DNA of 64,000 bases. It comes from Bacteroidales bacterium. GTDB lineage: Bacteria > Bacteroidota > Bacteroidia > Bacteroidales > JAQXIO01. This document shows positions 1 through 9,205 of this stretch, in pieces; the stretch's first letter is position 1; each line of letters starts with the position of its first letter. The notes beneath the pieces are model-generated. The model searched no databases and was not told where the DNA came from. It saw only the letters and a program-made list of their open reading frames with translations. The stretch spans positions 1 to 64,000 of the forward strand of contig JAQXIO010000027.1 in the NCBI GenBank assembly GCA_029007825.1, in the 5' to 3' direction. The translations under genes and the position numbers were made by a program.

Positions 1-2
1 CA

Positions 3-71
3 CAAACACTTATAGACATTAGAGGAGGGGAGGATACGATAATGCTGCATAATGGGTACTATAAAAATTGA
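3..71 (+). CDS. possible 3' end of an upstream gene (partial)
   Basis: One plus-strand frame is open from the left edge to a TGA at 69-71 and gives 22 residues that include IDIRGGEDTIMLHNG. The other two plus-strand frames close within the first 22 bases. The peptide matches no family I recognise. A short open frame at an edge can arise by chance, so this is only a possible C-terminus. Confidence 0.25.
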   Translation, partial: QTLIDIRGGEDTIMLHNGYYKN

Positions 72-297
72 AAATACCTTTCCTGAAATGTTATATCACT
101 TAATTTAGTTAGAAGACGTTTTGTTATACCTGACTGTATTCTAAAAAATCAATCCGGAATGGATAATCTTCTATGGTATCTGATTGTCTGGTTTTCAGAG
201 TAAAATATGATATGTGGTTTTTCTGATAGACATAAATTCCTCTAAATGGTGAAATTAAATAAGCCAATGGACAATCTTTTGTGGAATATGGTTCTTG
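72..297. other. AT-rich non-coding stretch
   Basis: I see no convincing gene, tRNA or strong hairpin between the possible left-edge gene end and the promoter of the sensor kinase. The stretch is AT-rich with many stops in all frames. Confidence 0.5.
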
Positions 298-329
298 TTT
301 GGGGGTATGGCTTCTTTTATTTACTTTTG
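298..329 (+). promoter_or_regulatory. Bacteroidales promoter of the sensor kinase
   Basis: TTTG at 298-301 and TACTTTTG at 322-329 match the Bacteroidales -33 (TTTG) and -7 (TAnnTTTG) elements with 20 bp between them. Transcription would start near 335, which rules out a TTG start at 295 and supports the ATG at 346. Confidence 0.7.
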
Positions 330-345
330 TGACAAGGATTTTACT

Positions 346-1500
346 ATGAGTTTTAAGAAAAACTACTTGTTTTACGCTATAGCGTTACTAATTATCCTTT
401 TGTCTTTATACGTTTCGGATTTTTTTGTAAAACGTTTGGCGGCAGAAGAGCGGCTTCGCGTTGAGATTTGGGCAGAAGCGGTTAAGACATCCGTGAAACC
501 TATGGAAAGTGAATCGGACGATTTAAGTCTGGTGCTTAAAATTACAGAGTCGAATAAGACGATTCCTGTAATTTGGTGCGATGAGAATAAGCAGCCGATA
601 ATGCATAACAATCTTGATATCAAAGATGATGATGTGGATACTTATCTTAAGAAGAAGGTGAAAGAGCTGGAAGCAGATCATCATGTGATTCCCTTTAATT
701 TTGAGGATGGAACTGTTCAATACATTTATTATGATGATTCGATTATATTGAAACAGTTGCAGGCTTATCCTTACATTCAGCTTACAGTTGTTTCGATTTT
801 CGTATTGATTGCCTTTATATCTTACGAAGTAAATAAGCGTTCGGAAGAAAATAAAGTATGGGTCGGATTGTCAAAGGAAACAGCACATCAATTGGGCACC
901 CCTATTTCTTCGTTGTTGGGTTGGATAGATCTTTTAAAATTGAAGAATGTTGATTCTTCGTTGGTAAATGAGATATCGAGAGATGTGACACGCTTGAGAG
1001 TTATTGCGGAGCGTTTTTCAAAAATAGGTTCTGTTCCGGAAACAGAGGTAATAGATATTAATACGGTATTAATGAATAGCTTGAATTATCTCCGTAAAAG
1101 AATTTCGCCTAAAGTTGAGATTACATTTAATATCCCGGATGAAGAGCTATATGTACAGATGAACGAATCTCTTTTCGGTTGGGTGGTAGAGAATCTGACA
1201 AAAAATGCTGTAGATGCAATGAATGGAATAGGTAAAATTAATTTTGATATTACAGGCTATGATAATTATGTTCAGATTGATGTGTCCGATACAGGTAAAG
1301 GTATTCATAAGTCGAAATTTAAAACAGTTTTCAAGCCTGGTTATACGACGAAGCAAAGAGGATGGGGACTTGGTCTTTCTTTGGTGAAAAGAATTGTAGA
1401 GAATTATTATAAAGGGAAGATTTTTGTTAAGAGTTCTGAGTTGCAGAAGGGTACGACATTCCGGATTTTATTGAAAAGGGTTTTAACCCCTTCAATTTAG
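346..1500 (+). CDS. membrane sensor histidine kinase (orphan)
   Basis: Inner-membrane histidine kinase of 384 residues. Two membrane segments (about residues 6-24 and 143-160) enclose a periplasmic sensor region of about 120 residues that I cannot assign to a ligand family. The cytoplasmic part has an H-box with the phospho-accepting histidine near residue 181 (KETAHQLGTP), an N-box (ENLTKNAVDAM, near 287), a G1 box (DTGKGI) and a G2 box (GWGLGLSLVK). It should autophosphorylate and pass phosphate to a response regulator, but none is encoded next to it. The frame is open back to a TTG at 295, but a promoter at 298-329 makes ATG 346 the likely start. Confidence 0.85.
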   Translation: MSFKKNYLFYAIALLIILLSLYVSDFFVKRLAAEERLRVEIWAEAVKTSVKPMESESDDLSLVLKITESNKTIPVIWCDENKQPIMHNNLDIKDDDVDTYLKKKVKELEADHHVIPFNFEDGTVQYIYYDDSIILKQLQAYPYIQLTVVSIFVLIAFISYEVNKRSEENKVWVGLSKETAHQLGTPISSLLGWIDLLKLKNVDSSLVNEISRDVTRLRVIAERFSKIGSVPETEVIDINTVLMNSLNYLRKRISPKVEITFNIPDEELYVQMNESLFGWVVENLTKNAVDAMNGIGKINFDITGYDNYVQIDVSDTGKGIHKSKFKTVFKPGYTTKQRGWGLGLSLVKRIVENYYKGKIFVKSSELQKGTTFRILLKRVLTPSI

Positions 1501-1552
1501 CTTGATTATCTTGATTTTTGCCGGGATTATGTTCTAGGAGAAAAAAAAATTG

Positions 1553-1560
1553 TATCTTTG
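1553..1560 (+). promoter_or_regulatory. -7 element for the DUF177-rpmF run
   Basis: TATCTTTG matches the Bacteroidales -7 consensus. I see no good -33 element at the expected distance. Transcription would begin about 1566, after the earliest in-frame TTG at 1550, so translation must start further down. Confidence 0.55.
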
Positions 1561-1585
1561 CACGGTTATATCTGAAAAAAGTCAA

Positions 1586-2161
1586 TTGGGAAAGTTTGAT
1601 TCTTATAAGATAGATTTAAGGTCATTACCTTTAGGGGTAAGTGAACGGAGCTTTTTACTCGATAATGATTTCTTTGCAAAGGTTGAAGCGGAAGAGATTC
1701 AGAAGGGTAAATTAAAGGTTGATCTTTTAATAAACACGACGGAGGCGAGCTTTGAATTCAATTTTACTATTGAGGGAATTGCAATTGTTTCCTGTGACCG
1801 ATGTTTGGATGATATGGAACTGCCTATTTCGACGATGGGCAGATTGATCGTAAAGCTTGGTAAAGAGTATGCGGAAGAAGGAGATGATATTGTCATTATT
1901 CCGGAAGAGGAGGGCAGTATTAATCTGACTTGGTTTATGTATGAATTTGCGGCTTTGAGTATTCCGTTAAAACATGTGCATCTGCCCGGTAAATGTAATC
2001 GGGATATGTCTTCTAAATTAAAGAAACACACAGCTAAGACTGAAGATGATGTAGAGGATTTCGGAATAGAAGATATTGTTGTCACGGATGATAATGATGA
2101 AGTCGGAGATGTGGATCCGCGTTGGGATGCTCTTAAAAATTTGAAAGAAGATAATAATTAA
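1586..2161 (+). CDS. yceD: DUF177 / YceD family protein
   Basis: A 191-residue acidic protein of the DUF177 (YceD) family, found next to rpmF in very many bacteria. In plants and E. coli the family is linked to 23S rRNA accumulation and ribosome assembly. The family's CDRCLDD motif, conserved in Bacteroidales, is visible. The upstream frame overlaps a promoter element, so I place the start at TTG 1586, giving LGKFDSYKID, which matches the usual N-terminus of Bacteroidales members. No ATG precedes this point in frame. rpmF follows after 11 nt. Confidence 0.85.
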   Translation: MGKFDSYKIDLRSLPLGVSERSFLLDNDFFAKVEAEEIQKGKLKVDLLINTTEASFEFNFTIEGIAIVSCDRCLDDMELPISTMGRLIVKLGKEYAEEGDDIVIIPEEEGSINLTWFMYEFAALSIPLKHVHLPGKCNRDMSSKLKKHTAKTEDDVEDFGIEDIVVTDDNDEVGDVDPRWDALKNLKEDNN

Positions 2162-2172
2162 ATATTACAAAA

Positions 2173-2358
2173 ATGGCACATCCGAAAAGAAGACAGTCAA
2201 AAACAAGAACAGCGAAGAGAAGAACTCATGACAAAGCAGTGGCTCCAACATTGGCAATTTGCCCTAACTGTGGCGCTTGGCATGTTTACCACACAGTATG
2301 TGGTGAATGTGGCTACTACAGAGGAAAATTAGCGATTGAAAAAGAAGCTGCAGTATAG
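2173..2358 (+). CDS. rpmF: 50S ribosomal protein L32
   Basis: Ribosomal protein bL32 of 61 residues. The N-terminus carries the typical MAHPKRRQSKTRTAKRR basic tail. A zinc ribbon follows, with CPNC and CGEC pairs (zinc-bound, C+ form). It lies directly after DUF177, the classic pairing, and 97 nt before fabH. The plsX gene that often separates rpmF and fabH in other phyla is absent. Confidence 0.97.
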   Translation: MAHPKRRQSKTRTAKRRTHDKAVAPTLAICPNCGAWHVYHTVCGECGYYRGKLAIEKEAAV

Positions 2359-2383
2359 TCGCGCTGTATTGTCAGTTAAGAGG

Positions 2384-2420
2384 TAGCCTTAAATGTGATG
2401 ATTTAGGGCTATTTCTTTTC
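2384..2420 (+). terminator. weak terminator after rpmF
   Basis: An 11-bp stem (left arm 2384-2394, right arm 2401-2411, one G-U pair) is followed by a T-rich run. It may give partial termination before fabH. Confidence 0.45.
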
Positions 2421-2455
2421 ATGGACGATTTAGGAAAGTTTTTAAAAGTTTGTGT

Positions 2456-3460
2456 ATGAAAAAAATTAATGCAGTTATTACCGGTATAGGAGCATTTATC
2501 CCTGATGATGTCCTTACAAATGAAGAGTTGTCCAGAATGGTGGATACTTCCGATGAGTGGATCATGTCTCGTGTCGGTATAAAAGAACGCCGGGTCCTAA
2601 AAGAGGAAGGTAAAGGTCTTTCATATATGGCAGAAAAGGCTTTATCGTCTCTTCTTGAAAAAACAAAAACCGACCCTTCTGAAATAGAGGTGGTTATTTG
2701 TTCTACTACGACTCCGGATTTTCATTTCCCCAGTACCGCCTCTATTGTGTCAGAACGCTGCGGGATTCGTAATGCATGGGCTTTCGATATGGAAGCAGCT
2801 TGTTCAGGCTTTATTTTTGCATTGGAAACAGGTGCAAATATGATTACTTCCGGAAAATATAAAAAGGTAGTAATTGTGGCTGGAGACAAGATGACTTCTA
2901 TTGTCGATTATACAGACCGCAATACCTGTCCTTTGTTCGGAGATGCCTGTGGTGCCGTATTACTTGAACCTACTTATGAGGATATCGGGGTTAAGGATAC
3001 TTTCCTTCGTACGCTTGGTATCGGTGAACCATATTTGCGTATGACTGCCGGTGGCTCCCGTTATCCGGCTACTCACGACACAATCGACAAACGACTGCAT
3101 TATATCTATCAGGAAGGAAGGGTGGTGTTTAAGCATGCTGTTTCGAATATGACAGAGGCTGCATTGGAAATCATGGAGCGAAATCGTTTATCGCCTGACG
3201 ATGTTGATTTTTTCATTCCTCATCAAGCAAATATCCGTATTATAGAGGCTGTAGGCCTCCGGGTTGGTATTCCTCATGAGAAGGTGATGGTCAACATTCA
3301 TAAATACGGAAATACAAGCGCCGGAACCATTCCTCTTTGTTTGTGGGAGTGTGAAAAACAGATGAAAAAGGGGGATAAACTTATTCTTGTTTCTTTTGGT
3401 GCAGGATTTTCATGGGGATCTGTTTATTTAAAATGGGGATATGACGGATCACAAGTATAA
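2456..3460 (+). CDS. fabH: 3-oxoacyl-ACP synthase III (KAS III)
   Basis: FabH starts fatty-acid synthesis by condensing acetyl-CoA (or branched acyl-CoA) with malonyl-ACP. The 334-residue protein keeps the full catalytic triad: Cys116 in AACSG, His256 in IPHQAN and Asn286 in YGNTSAG. The frame opens at GTG 2450, but the ATG two codons later fits the family N-terminus ([18 protein letters not shown]). The last 20 nt overlap era, so the two genes are probably translationally coupled. Confidence 0.96.
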   Translation: MKKINAVITGIGAFIPDDVLTNEELSRMVDTSDEWIMSRVGIKERRVLKEEGKGLSYMAEKALSSLLEKTKTDPSEIEVVICSTTTPDFHFPSTASIVSERCGIRNAWAFDMEAACSGFIFALETGANMITSGKYKKVVIVAGDKMTSIVDYTDRNTCPLFGDACGAVLLEPTYEDIGVKDTFLRTLGIGEPYLRMTAGGSRYPATHDTIDKRLHYIYQEGRVVFKHAVSNMTEAALEIMERNRLSPDDVDFFIPHQANIRIIEAVGLRVGIPHEKVMVNIHKYGNTSAGTIPLCLWECEKQMKKGDKLILVSFGAGFSWGSVYLKWGYDGSQV

Positions 3461-4334
3461 ATCAGGTTTTGTCAATATTGTCGGGAATCCGAATGTGGGT
3501 AAATCGACATTGATGAATCTTCTTGTGGGGGAACGTATTTCTATTATTACTTCTAAGGCTCAGACGACACGTCACCGTATTATGGGTATCGTGAATACCG
3601 ACGATATGCAAATTGTCTATTCGGATACGCCCGGCGTTCTGACTCCTAATTACAAACTTCAGGAGTCGATGTTGAATTTTTCTCTTTCAGCCTTAGGTGA
3701 TGCCGATGTTTTGCTGTATGTAACAGATGTCGTAGAGAAATTAGATAAAAACGAACAATTTATTGAACGTGTAAAAACCACACAGTGTCCAGTATTGTTA
3801 CTAATAAACAAGATAGACCTTACGGATCAGAAAGAACTGGAATCTTTGACGGAAGCGTGGGGAGCTTTGCTGCCGAATGCCGAGATTATTCCTATTAGTG
3901 CTAAAAGCCGGTTTAATATTGATTATCTTCAGCAGCGAATAAAGGCTCTTTTGCCTGAGTCGCCTCCTTATTTTGAAAAAGATGCTTTGACGGATCGTCC
4001 GGCTCGTTTTTTTGTAACTGAGATTATTCGTGAAAAGGTATTACTTTATTATCAGAAGGAGATTCCTTATTCGGTGGAGGTGATCGTTGAATCGTTTAAA
4101 GAGAGTGAAGATATGATACGGATTCAGGCTTTGCTGGTTGTCGAGCGTGAATCTCAAAAAGGAATAATTATAGGTCACGGCGGAAAGGCTATTAAGAAAG
4201 TCGGGATGATGGCACGTCAGGATCTGGAACGATTTTTCGAAAAGAAAATTTTTCTGGAAATGTTCGTGAAAGTTGAAAAAGATTGGCGAAACCGTGACAA
4301 TATGCTCCGCAACTTCGGTTATCAGTTAGATTAA
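3441..4334 (+). CDS. era: GTPase Era
   Basis: Era is an essential GTPase that binds the 3' end of 16S rRNA and helps mature the 30S subunit. The 297-residue protein shows G1 GNPNVGKS (15-22), G3 DTPG and G4 NKID. A C-terminal KH RNA-binding domain contains [11 protein letters not shown]. Length and layout are standard. The gene starts inside the end of fabH (20 nt overlap) and is followed by der after 45 nt. Confidence 0.97.
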   Translation: MTDHKYKSGFVNIVGNPNVGKSTLMNLLVGERISIITSKAQTTRHRIMGIVNTDDMQIVYSDTPGVLTPNYKLQESMLNFSLSALGDADVLLYVTDVVEKLDKNEQFIERVKTTQCPVLLLINKIDLTDQKELESLTEAWGALLPNAEIIPISAKSRFNIDYLQQRIKALLPESPPYFEKDALTDRPARFFVTEIIREKVLLYYQKEIPYSVEVIVESFKESEDMIRIQALLVVERESQKGIIIGHGGKAIKKVGMMARQDLERFFEKKIFLEMFVKVEKDWRNRDNMLRNFGYQLD

Positions 4335-4379
4335 CAGGAGTCTGTTTCATTGTAGATATCAATCAAAAAAGTTTTAAGT

Positions 4380-5696
4380 ATGGGAAATATAGTTGCAATA
4401 GTAGGAAGACCAAATGTCGGGAAATCGACTTTATTTAATCGTCTTACTCAATCGCGTCATGCCATCGTAAACGAAGAGGCAGGTACTACCCGCGACCGTC
4501 AATACGGAAAAGTAGAATGGGTAGGGAAGGAGTTCTCTCTGATTGATACGGGAGGTTGGGTGCTTAACTCGGATGATGTTTTTGAAGAGGAAATCAATAA
4601 GCAGGTACAAGTAGCCATAGAAGAGGCGAATGTTATTCTTTTTGTGGTAGATGTAGTGCATGGGATTACAGATCTCGATCTTTTTGTTGCTGAAATCTTA
4701 CGTAAAAGTAATAAGCCGGTATTAGTGGTAGCTAACAAAGCCGATAATTTCGATTTATATCCTCAGTCTGCAGAGTTTTATGCTTTAGGGCTGGGCGATC
4801 CTATATGTGTTTCTTCCGCCAATGGCTCTAATACAGGTGATTTACTGGATGCGGTTATAGATTGTTTCCCGAAAGAATTGGAGAATGAAAAGGAAGAAGA
4901 AGAATTACCTCATATCGCTATAGTAGGGCGTCCTAATGCAGGGAAATCATCGCTTATAAACGCTTTTATCGGTGAAGATAGGAATATTGTGACTGATATT
5001 GCGGGCACTACACGAGATTCTATCTATACCAAGTATGATAAGTTCGGATTGAAGTTCTATCTTGTAGATACGGCTGGTATACGGAAAAAGGGAAAAGTAA
5101 ACGAAGATATCGAATATTATTCTATTATCCGTGCAATACGTTCTATTGAAAATGCCGATGTTTGTGTATTGATGTTGGATGCGACCAGAGGCATAGAGAG
5201 CCAGGATCTGAATATTTTTTCTATTATACAAAAGAATAAAAAGGGTTTGGTTGTTTGTGTGAATAAATGGGATTTGGTCGAAGAAAAAGATAATAAGACC
5301 ATAAAGACTTTCGAGGCGGTCGTCCGGGAACGTTTCGCACCTTTTACCGATTTCCCGATTTTGTTTATTTCGGTACTTGAGAAACAACGTATTTTTAAAG
5401 TATTGGAAGTTTGTAAGAAGGTTTATGAGAACCGTTTGCGTAGAATCCCTACCAATCAGTTGAACGAAGTTATGTTACCTCTTATAGAGAACTATCCTCC
5501 TCCGGCATGGAAGGGAAAGTATATAAAGATTAAGTATGTAACGCAGCTTCCTAATACAAAAATTCCTTCATTTGCATTTTTTGCCAATCTTCCGCAGTGG
5601 ATAAAGGAACCGTATAAGAGATTTTTGGAGAATAAAATACGTGAGAACTGGGATTTTACCGGGACGCCTATCAATATTTTTATCCGAGAGAAATAA
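4380..5696 (+). CDS. der: ribosome-associated GTPase Der (EngA)
   Basis: Der is a double GTPase needed for 50S subunit assembly. The 438-residue protein has one G domain starting at GRPNVGKS (9-16; DTGG, NKAD), an acidic linker (about 166-176), a second G domain at GRPNAGKS (183-190; DTAG, NKWD) and a KH-like C-terminal domain. It sits last in the fabH-era-der run and ends just before a terminator shared with the convergent ABC transporter gene. Confidence 0.97.
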   Translation: MGNIVAIVGRPNVGKSTLFNRLTQSRHAIVNEEAGTTRDRQYGKVEWVGKEFSLIDTGGWVLNSDDVFEEEINKQVQVAIEEANVILFVVDVVHGITDLDLFVAEILRKSNKPVLVVANKADNFDLYPQSAEFYALGLGDPICVSSANGSNTGDLLDAVIDCFPKELENEKEEEELPHIAIVGRPNAGKSSLINAFIGEDRNIVTDIAGTTRDSIYTKYDKFGLKFYLVDTAGIRKKGKVNEDIEYYSIIRAIRSIENADVCVLMLDATRGIESQDLNIFSIIQKNKKGLVVCVNKWDLVEEKDNKTIKTFEAVVRERFAPFTDFPILFISVLEKQRIFKVLEVCKKVYENRLRRIPTNQLNEVMLPLIENYPPPAWKGKYIKIKYVTQLPNTKIPSFAFFANLPQWIKEPYKRFLENKIRENWDFTGTPINIFIREK

Positions 5697-5730
5697 TAAG
5701 CTTTCAGCTTTTCTTCGTATAAGAAATTAT

Positions 5731-5763
5731 AAAAGTGATCTAAATTAAAAGATCACTTTTTTT
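5731..5763. terminator. bidirectional terminator between der and mlaF
   Basis: A perfect 10-bp stem (AAAAGTGATC and GATCACTTTT) around a 10-nt loop has A and T runs on its outer sides, so it can end transcription from both sides. Its right arm contains the TGA stop of the minus-strand gene. Confidence 0.85.
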
Positions 5764-6547
5764 GTTCTTGGCACTCTTCTTCTTTTTCTTCTTTTAGTTC
5801 GACCTCTCTGACTTTCTGGAATAAGTCAGATGCAAATACGAAGTCATTCAATGCTTTATTGTCGGAGTCGATAATATCTCTGCAGTTACCTCTCCATGCG
5901 ATTTCTCCATCGTTAATGAATATGATATTTTCTCCTATATTCATTACAGAATTCATATCGTGGGTATTGATTACAGTAGTTATGTTATATTCTTTGGTGA
6001 TGTCGTAAATCAGATCATCGATAATTAATGAGGTTTTCGGATCGAGGCCGGAATTTGGTTCATCACAGAACAGATATCTGGGATTTAGTGCGATTGCCCG
6101 GGCAATTGCCGCTCGTTTCATCATACCGCCGCTTATTTCGGAAGGATATAAATCCCCGGCTTCACGTAAATTTACTCTTTCCAGACAGAAAAGAGCACGT
6201 TTTAATTTTTCGTTTTTGCTTTCCTTCGAAAACATCATCAATGGGAACATTGCATTTTCAAGTACAGTCATTGAGTCGAACAAGGCCGATCCCTGAAAGA
6301 GCATTCCCATCTCTTTACGCAGGGCTTTTATCTCTTTTTTGGTCATTTGGGTGATATCCCGGCCGTCATAGAGGATTGCTCCGCTATCCGGTTGATACAG
6401 ACCTATTATATTTTTTATCAAAACTGTTTTTCCTGATCCGCTCCGTCCGATTATGAGATTGGTTTTTCCCTCCTCGAAAGTAGTCGAGATATCTTTCAGT
6501 ACGGGTTTTCCTTCAAATGATTTTGTGAGATTTTTAATTTCTATCAT
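5753..6547 (-). CDS. mlaF: MlaF-type lipid ABC transporter, ATP-binding protein
   Basis: A 264-residue ABC ATPase that pairs with the MlaE-type permease encoded just upstream (4-nt gap). This type moves phospholipids between the inner and outer membranes. Walker A is GRSGSGKT (34-41), the signature SGGMMKRAAIARA, Walker B LFCDEPNSGLDP, and the switch histidine is in NTHDMNSV. The SGGMMKR signature is typical of MlaF. The C-terminus is a charged Glu/Lys tail. The MCE-domain partner MlaD is not encoded here. Confidence 0.88.
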   Translation of the reverse strand: MIEIKNLTKSFEGKPVLKDISTTFEEGKTNLIIGRSGSGKTVLIKNIIGLYQPDSGAILYDGRDITQMTKKEIKALRKEMGMLFQGSALFDSMTVLENAMFPLMMFSKESKNEKLKRALFCLERVNLREAGDLYPSEISGGMMKRAAIARAIALNPRYLFCDEPNSGLDPKTSLIIDDLIYDITKEYNITTVINTHDMNSVMNIGENIIFINDGEIAWRGNCRDIIDSDNKALNDFVFASDLFQKVREVELKEEKEEECQEQKK

Positions 6548-6551
6548 AGTC

Positions 6552-7292
6552 TTATGTAAGCATCAGGTTGGTTATTAAAACATCGATAAGAAGGATCAGT
6601 ACACTGCTCATTACTACCGAGTTTGTACTTGCTTTTCCGACTTCCAGAGCACCTCCTTTTACATTATAGCCGAAATAGGCTGCAACGGACGCGATTATAA
6701 AAGCAAATACAACCGATTTTACAATAGAGTAAGTGATATAAAAGGGGGTAAACCAATATTGAATACCGAATTCGTATTCTCCTACGGAGAGCGAATTGGA
6801 GGTAAGGGCAGCAATATAGCCTCCGCCTATCCCACAGAACATACTGAAAATCACAAGTACCGGAATGAAAATCATTAATCCTGTTATTTTGGGAAGTATA
6901 AGGTAGTTTGCAGAGTTCACACCCATAATTTCAAGAGCGTCGATTTGTTCTGTAACCCTCATTGTTCCGATCTCGGAGGCAATGTTAGAACCTACCTTTC
7001 CTGCAAGTATCAACGACATAATTGATGATGAGAACTCAAGTAAGATAGTTTCCCTTGTAACATAACCTATTGTAAACTTGGGAATTAATGGTGAGCTGAT
7101 GTTCAGTGATATTTGTATAGCTATGACGAAACCGATGAATAAAGAAATTATAATGACGATCCAGAGAGAGTCAACACCAAGTTTATATATTTCTTTTATA
7201 AGTTGTTTGAAATACATGCTCCACCGATCGGGTATTGCCAGTGTACGCAGCATTAGTGACGAATATTCTCCCAATTTCTGTAATGATTTCAT
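6552..7292 (-). CDS. mlaE: MlaE-type lipid ABC transporter permease
   Basis: A 246-residue integral membrane protein of the MlaE/YrbE permease family (DUF140), with about five hydrophobic segments and the characteristic stretch GKVGSNIASEIGTMRVTEQI, which includes the family's EIGTM coupling region. It heads a two-gene minus-strand operon with mlaF. Its promoter lies back to back with that of lptB. Confidence 0.9.
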   Translation of the reverse strand: MKSLQKLGEYSSLMLRTLAIPDRWSMYFKQLIKEIYKLGVDSLWIVIIISLFIGFVIAIQISLNISSPLIPKFTIGYVTRETILLEFSSSIMSLILAGKVGSNIASEIGTMRVTEQIDALEIMGVNSANYLILPKITGLMIFIPVLVIFSMFCGIGGGYIAALTSNSLSVGEYEFGIQYWFTPFYITYSIVKSVVFAFIIASVAAYFGYNVKGGALEVGKASTNSVVMSSVLILLIDVLITNLMLT

Positions 7293-7323
7293 CTCTTTTG
7301 GGGTTATAGGTGTATTACTGGGG

Positions 7324-7331
7324 CAAAGGTA
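7324..7331 (-). promoter_or_regulatory. -7 element for mlaE-mlaF
   Basis: The minus strand reads TACCTTTG, a match to TAnnTTTG, about 30 nt before the mlaE start codon. It lies only 13 bp from the lptB -7 element on the other strand. Confidence 0.6.
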
Positions 7332-7344
7332 ATTAAAATTTCAC

Positions 7345-7352
7345 TACATTTG
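7345..7352 (+). promoter_or_regulatory. -7 element for lptB
   Basis: TACATTTG matches TAnnTTTG. The transcript would start near 7358 and reach the lptB start codon after a very short leader. Confidence 0.6.
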
Positions 7353-7370
7353 TCTTTAAATTGAGGAACG

Positions 7371-8123
7371 ATGGATGCAGAACATTGCATGAAATTACGG
7401 ACTGAGAATCTGGTAAAAAAATACCGTAACCGGACGGTCGTCAATCATGTGTCGATTGATGTGCGCCAAGGAGAGATCGTAGGTTTACTGGGGCCTAACG
7501 GAGCTGGTAAGACTACTACTTTCTATATGACGGTCGGATTGGTCACTCCAAACGAAGGAAAGATATTTCTCGATGATTTGGAGATCACCAAATTTCCGGT
7601 TTACCGCAGGGCGCAGCATGGTATAGGCTATCTGGCACAGGAAGCTTCTATATTCCGGAAGATGTCTGTCGAGGATAATATTCTTTCTGTTCTTGAAATG
7701 GCGAATTCGTCTAAAGAGTATCAACATGAGAAACTGGAGAGCCTTCTTTCGGAATTCGGATTAAATAAGGTACGGAAGAATCTGGGAGACCAACTGTCCG
7801 GAGGGGAAAGGCGGCGTGCCGAAATTGCAAGATGCCTGGCGATTAATCCGAAATTTATCATGCTGGATGAGCCTTTTGCAGGTGTCGATCCGATTGCTGT
7901 GCAAGATATTCAATCAATCGTTGCAAAATTAAAGAATAAGAATATCGGTATTCTTATAACAGACCATAATGTGCATGAGACGCTGAGTATAACAGACCGT
8001 GCGTATCTTCTTTTCGAGGGAAAGGTTTTATTTCAGGGTACCGCCGAAGAGCTGGCAGCCAATGAAATTGTCCGTGAAAAGTATCTTGGCCGTGATTTTG
8101 AGTTGCGTAAAAAAGTTTTATAA
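7371..8123 (+). CDS. lptB: LPS export ABC transporter ATP-binding protein LptB
   Basis: LptB powers extraction of lipopolysaccharide from the inner membrane with LptFG. The 250-residue ATPase has Walker A GPNGAGKT (41-48), signature [14 protein letters not shown], Walker [14 protein letters not shown] and switch region TDHNVHET, all diagnostic of LptB. An alternative ATG at 7389 ([12 protein letters not shown]) matches the usual family start better, so the first six codons are uncertain. Its last bases overlap the convergent CPBP protease gene by 6 nt. Confidence 0.93.
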   Translation: MDAEHCMKLRTENLVKKYRNRTVVNHVSIDVRQGEIVGLLGPNGAGKTTTFYMTVGLVTPNEGKIFLDDLEITKFPVYRRAQHGIGYLAQEASIFRKMSVEDNILSVLEMANSSKEYQHEKLESLLSEFGLNKVRKNLGDQLSGGERRRAEIARCLAINPKFIMLDEPFAGVDPIAVQDIQSIVAKLKNKNIGILITDHNVHETLSITDRAYLLFEGKVLFQGTAEELAANEIVREKYLGRDFELRKKVL

Positions 8124-8972
8124 TTTCTCTTCCCAGATTTTTCTTATGCATGCGATAAAAATTATCGCACCGGCCAACGAGAACCATAGCGTATCACCCG
8201 TTCCGATTTCTTCCATCATAGCTTTTTCTTCTCCTGTTCCCGCATACCGGTAAGCGAGTAGTACACCTAAAGCGTTATTGGTAAAATGAGCTAAGATAGG
8301 AGCCCAGAGTGTTCCTGTCCAAATGAGAAGATAGCCTAAAAATGCACCGAGTAGCATACGGGGAATAAAGCCATAGAACTGTAAATGTATTGCACTGAAT
8401 ATAAAAGCAATACTCCATATTACCCAGTGTTTGTTTTTTATTGTGTCACTGACCCATTTGAACAGGATCCCCCTGAATAAAAACTCTTCACTCAGGGCAG
8501 CAAGTAAGGCAACAATTAATAAATTGGTAATAAGTCCCCCTATCGAATTGGTTTGGAGTAACATTTCTGTTGCTTTTTGTGCAGCTTCTTCCGATGCCTG
8601 CATCCATTTTTCAATGCCGCTTAACCAGGAGGGTAGCGTTATTTGTTTGTTGTAACTGTGGATCAGGTTAATACATGGACTTACGGCGAGGGTTGCACAA
8701 ATAATGCGCATTGCGTTTTTGCGGGAGAGCGGACGCTTCAGATAAAACTCTTTGGCTGGTTGTGCACTGAACAGGAAAGCGGCTATCAGAGACGGTAGCA
8801 ACATAGAGCCAATAACCATAATCGTTTGTATTAATTTGAGCTGTGTGGCGCCAGTGAACGGAAGTTTGCCCGCGAGCAGGGCACTTCCGAGTCCTCCGAT
8901 AATTATTAATATAAATAATGTTCCTATTTTTACTCCTAATGAGGCATTTTGTAATGACTTGTTCAAATGCAT
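8118..8972 (-). CDS. CPBP family intramembrane glutamic endopeptidase
   Basis: A 284-residue polytopic membrane protein of the CPBP (CAAX protease / bacteriocin-processing, ABI) family. The three catalytic motifs are present: EExxxR (Glu162, Glu163, Arg167), FxxxH (Phe192, His196) and HxxxN (His229, with Asn at 232-233). The substrate cannot be read from the sequence. The gene is single, convergent to lptB with a 6-nt overlap, and has its own promoter at 9000-9007. Confidence 0.87.
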   Translation of the reverse strand: MHLNKSLQNASLGVKIGTLFILIIIGGLGSALLAGKLPFTGATQLKLIQTIMVIGSMLLPSLIAAFLFSAQPAKEFYLKRPLSRKNAMRIICATLAVSPCINLIHSYNKQITLPSWLSGIEKWMQASEEAAQKATEMLLQTNSIGGLITNLLIVALLAALSEEFLFRGILFKWVSDTIKNKHWVIWSIAFIFSAIHLQFYGFIPRMLLGAFLGYLLIWTGTLWAPILAHFTNNALGVLLAYRYAGTGEEKAMMEEIGTGDTLWFSLAGAIIFIACIRKIWEEKL

Positions 8973-8999
8973 TTTGTCAGATATAAGTTTATATGGTTA

Positions 9000-9007
9000 C
9001 AAAAGTA
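9000..9007 (-). promoter_or_regulatory. -7 element for the CPBP protease gene
   Basis: The minus strand reads TACTTTTG, matching TAnnTTTG, 28 nt before the start codon. Confidence 0.6.
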
Positions 9008-9137
9008 AACAAATTATTACAGAATGTTTTTGACCTTTGTTGTCAATTCCAGATATCTTTTGGGGCAGAGTAGATTATTCCGATTAAATCCGGTTCATTT
9101 ATTTGCTGGGTTGGTTGTATCATATAAATCACAAAAG

Positions 9138-9173
9138 TTGCATTGTGCATATAAAGAATCTTTTTTATCTTTG
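9138..9173 (+). promoter_or_regulatory. promoter of tig
   Basis: TATCTTTG (9166-9173) matches the -7 element, and a TTG with flanking bases at 9138-9140 lies near the -33 position. The start codon is 32 nt downstream. Confidence 0.65.
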
Positions 9174-9205
9174 CACGCTAAAATTAATTACTAATAAGTA
9201 TCAAT

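Noticed and set aside
9056..9120. Sequence with a T-loop-like GGTTC before tig
   Set aside because: No acceptor stem or cloverleaf can be drawn around it, so it is not a tRNA.
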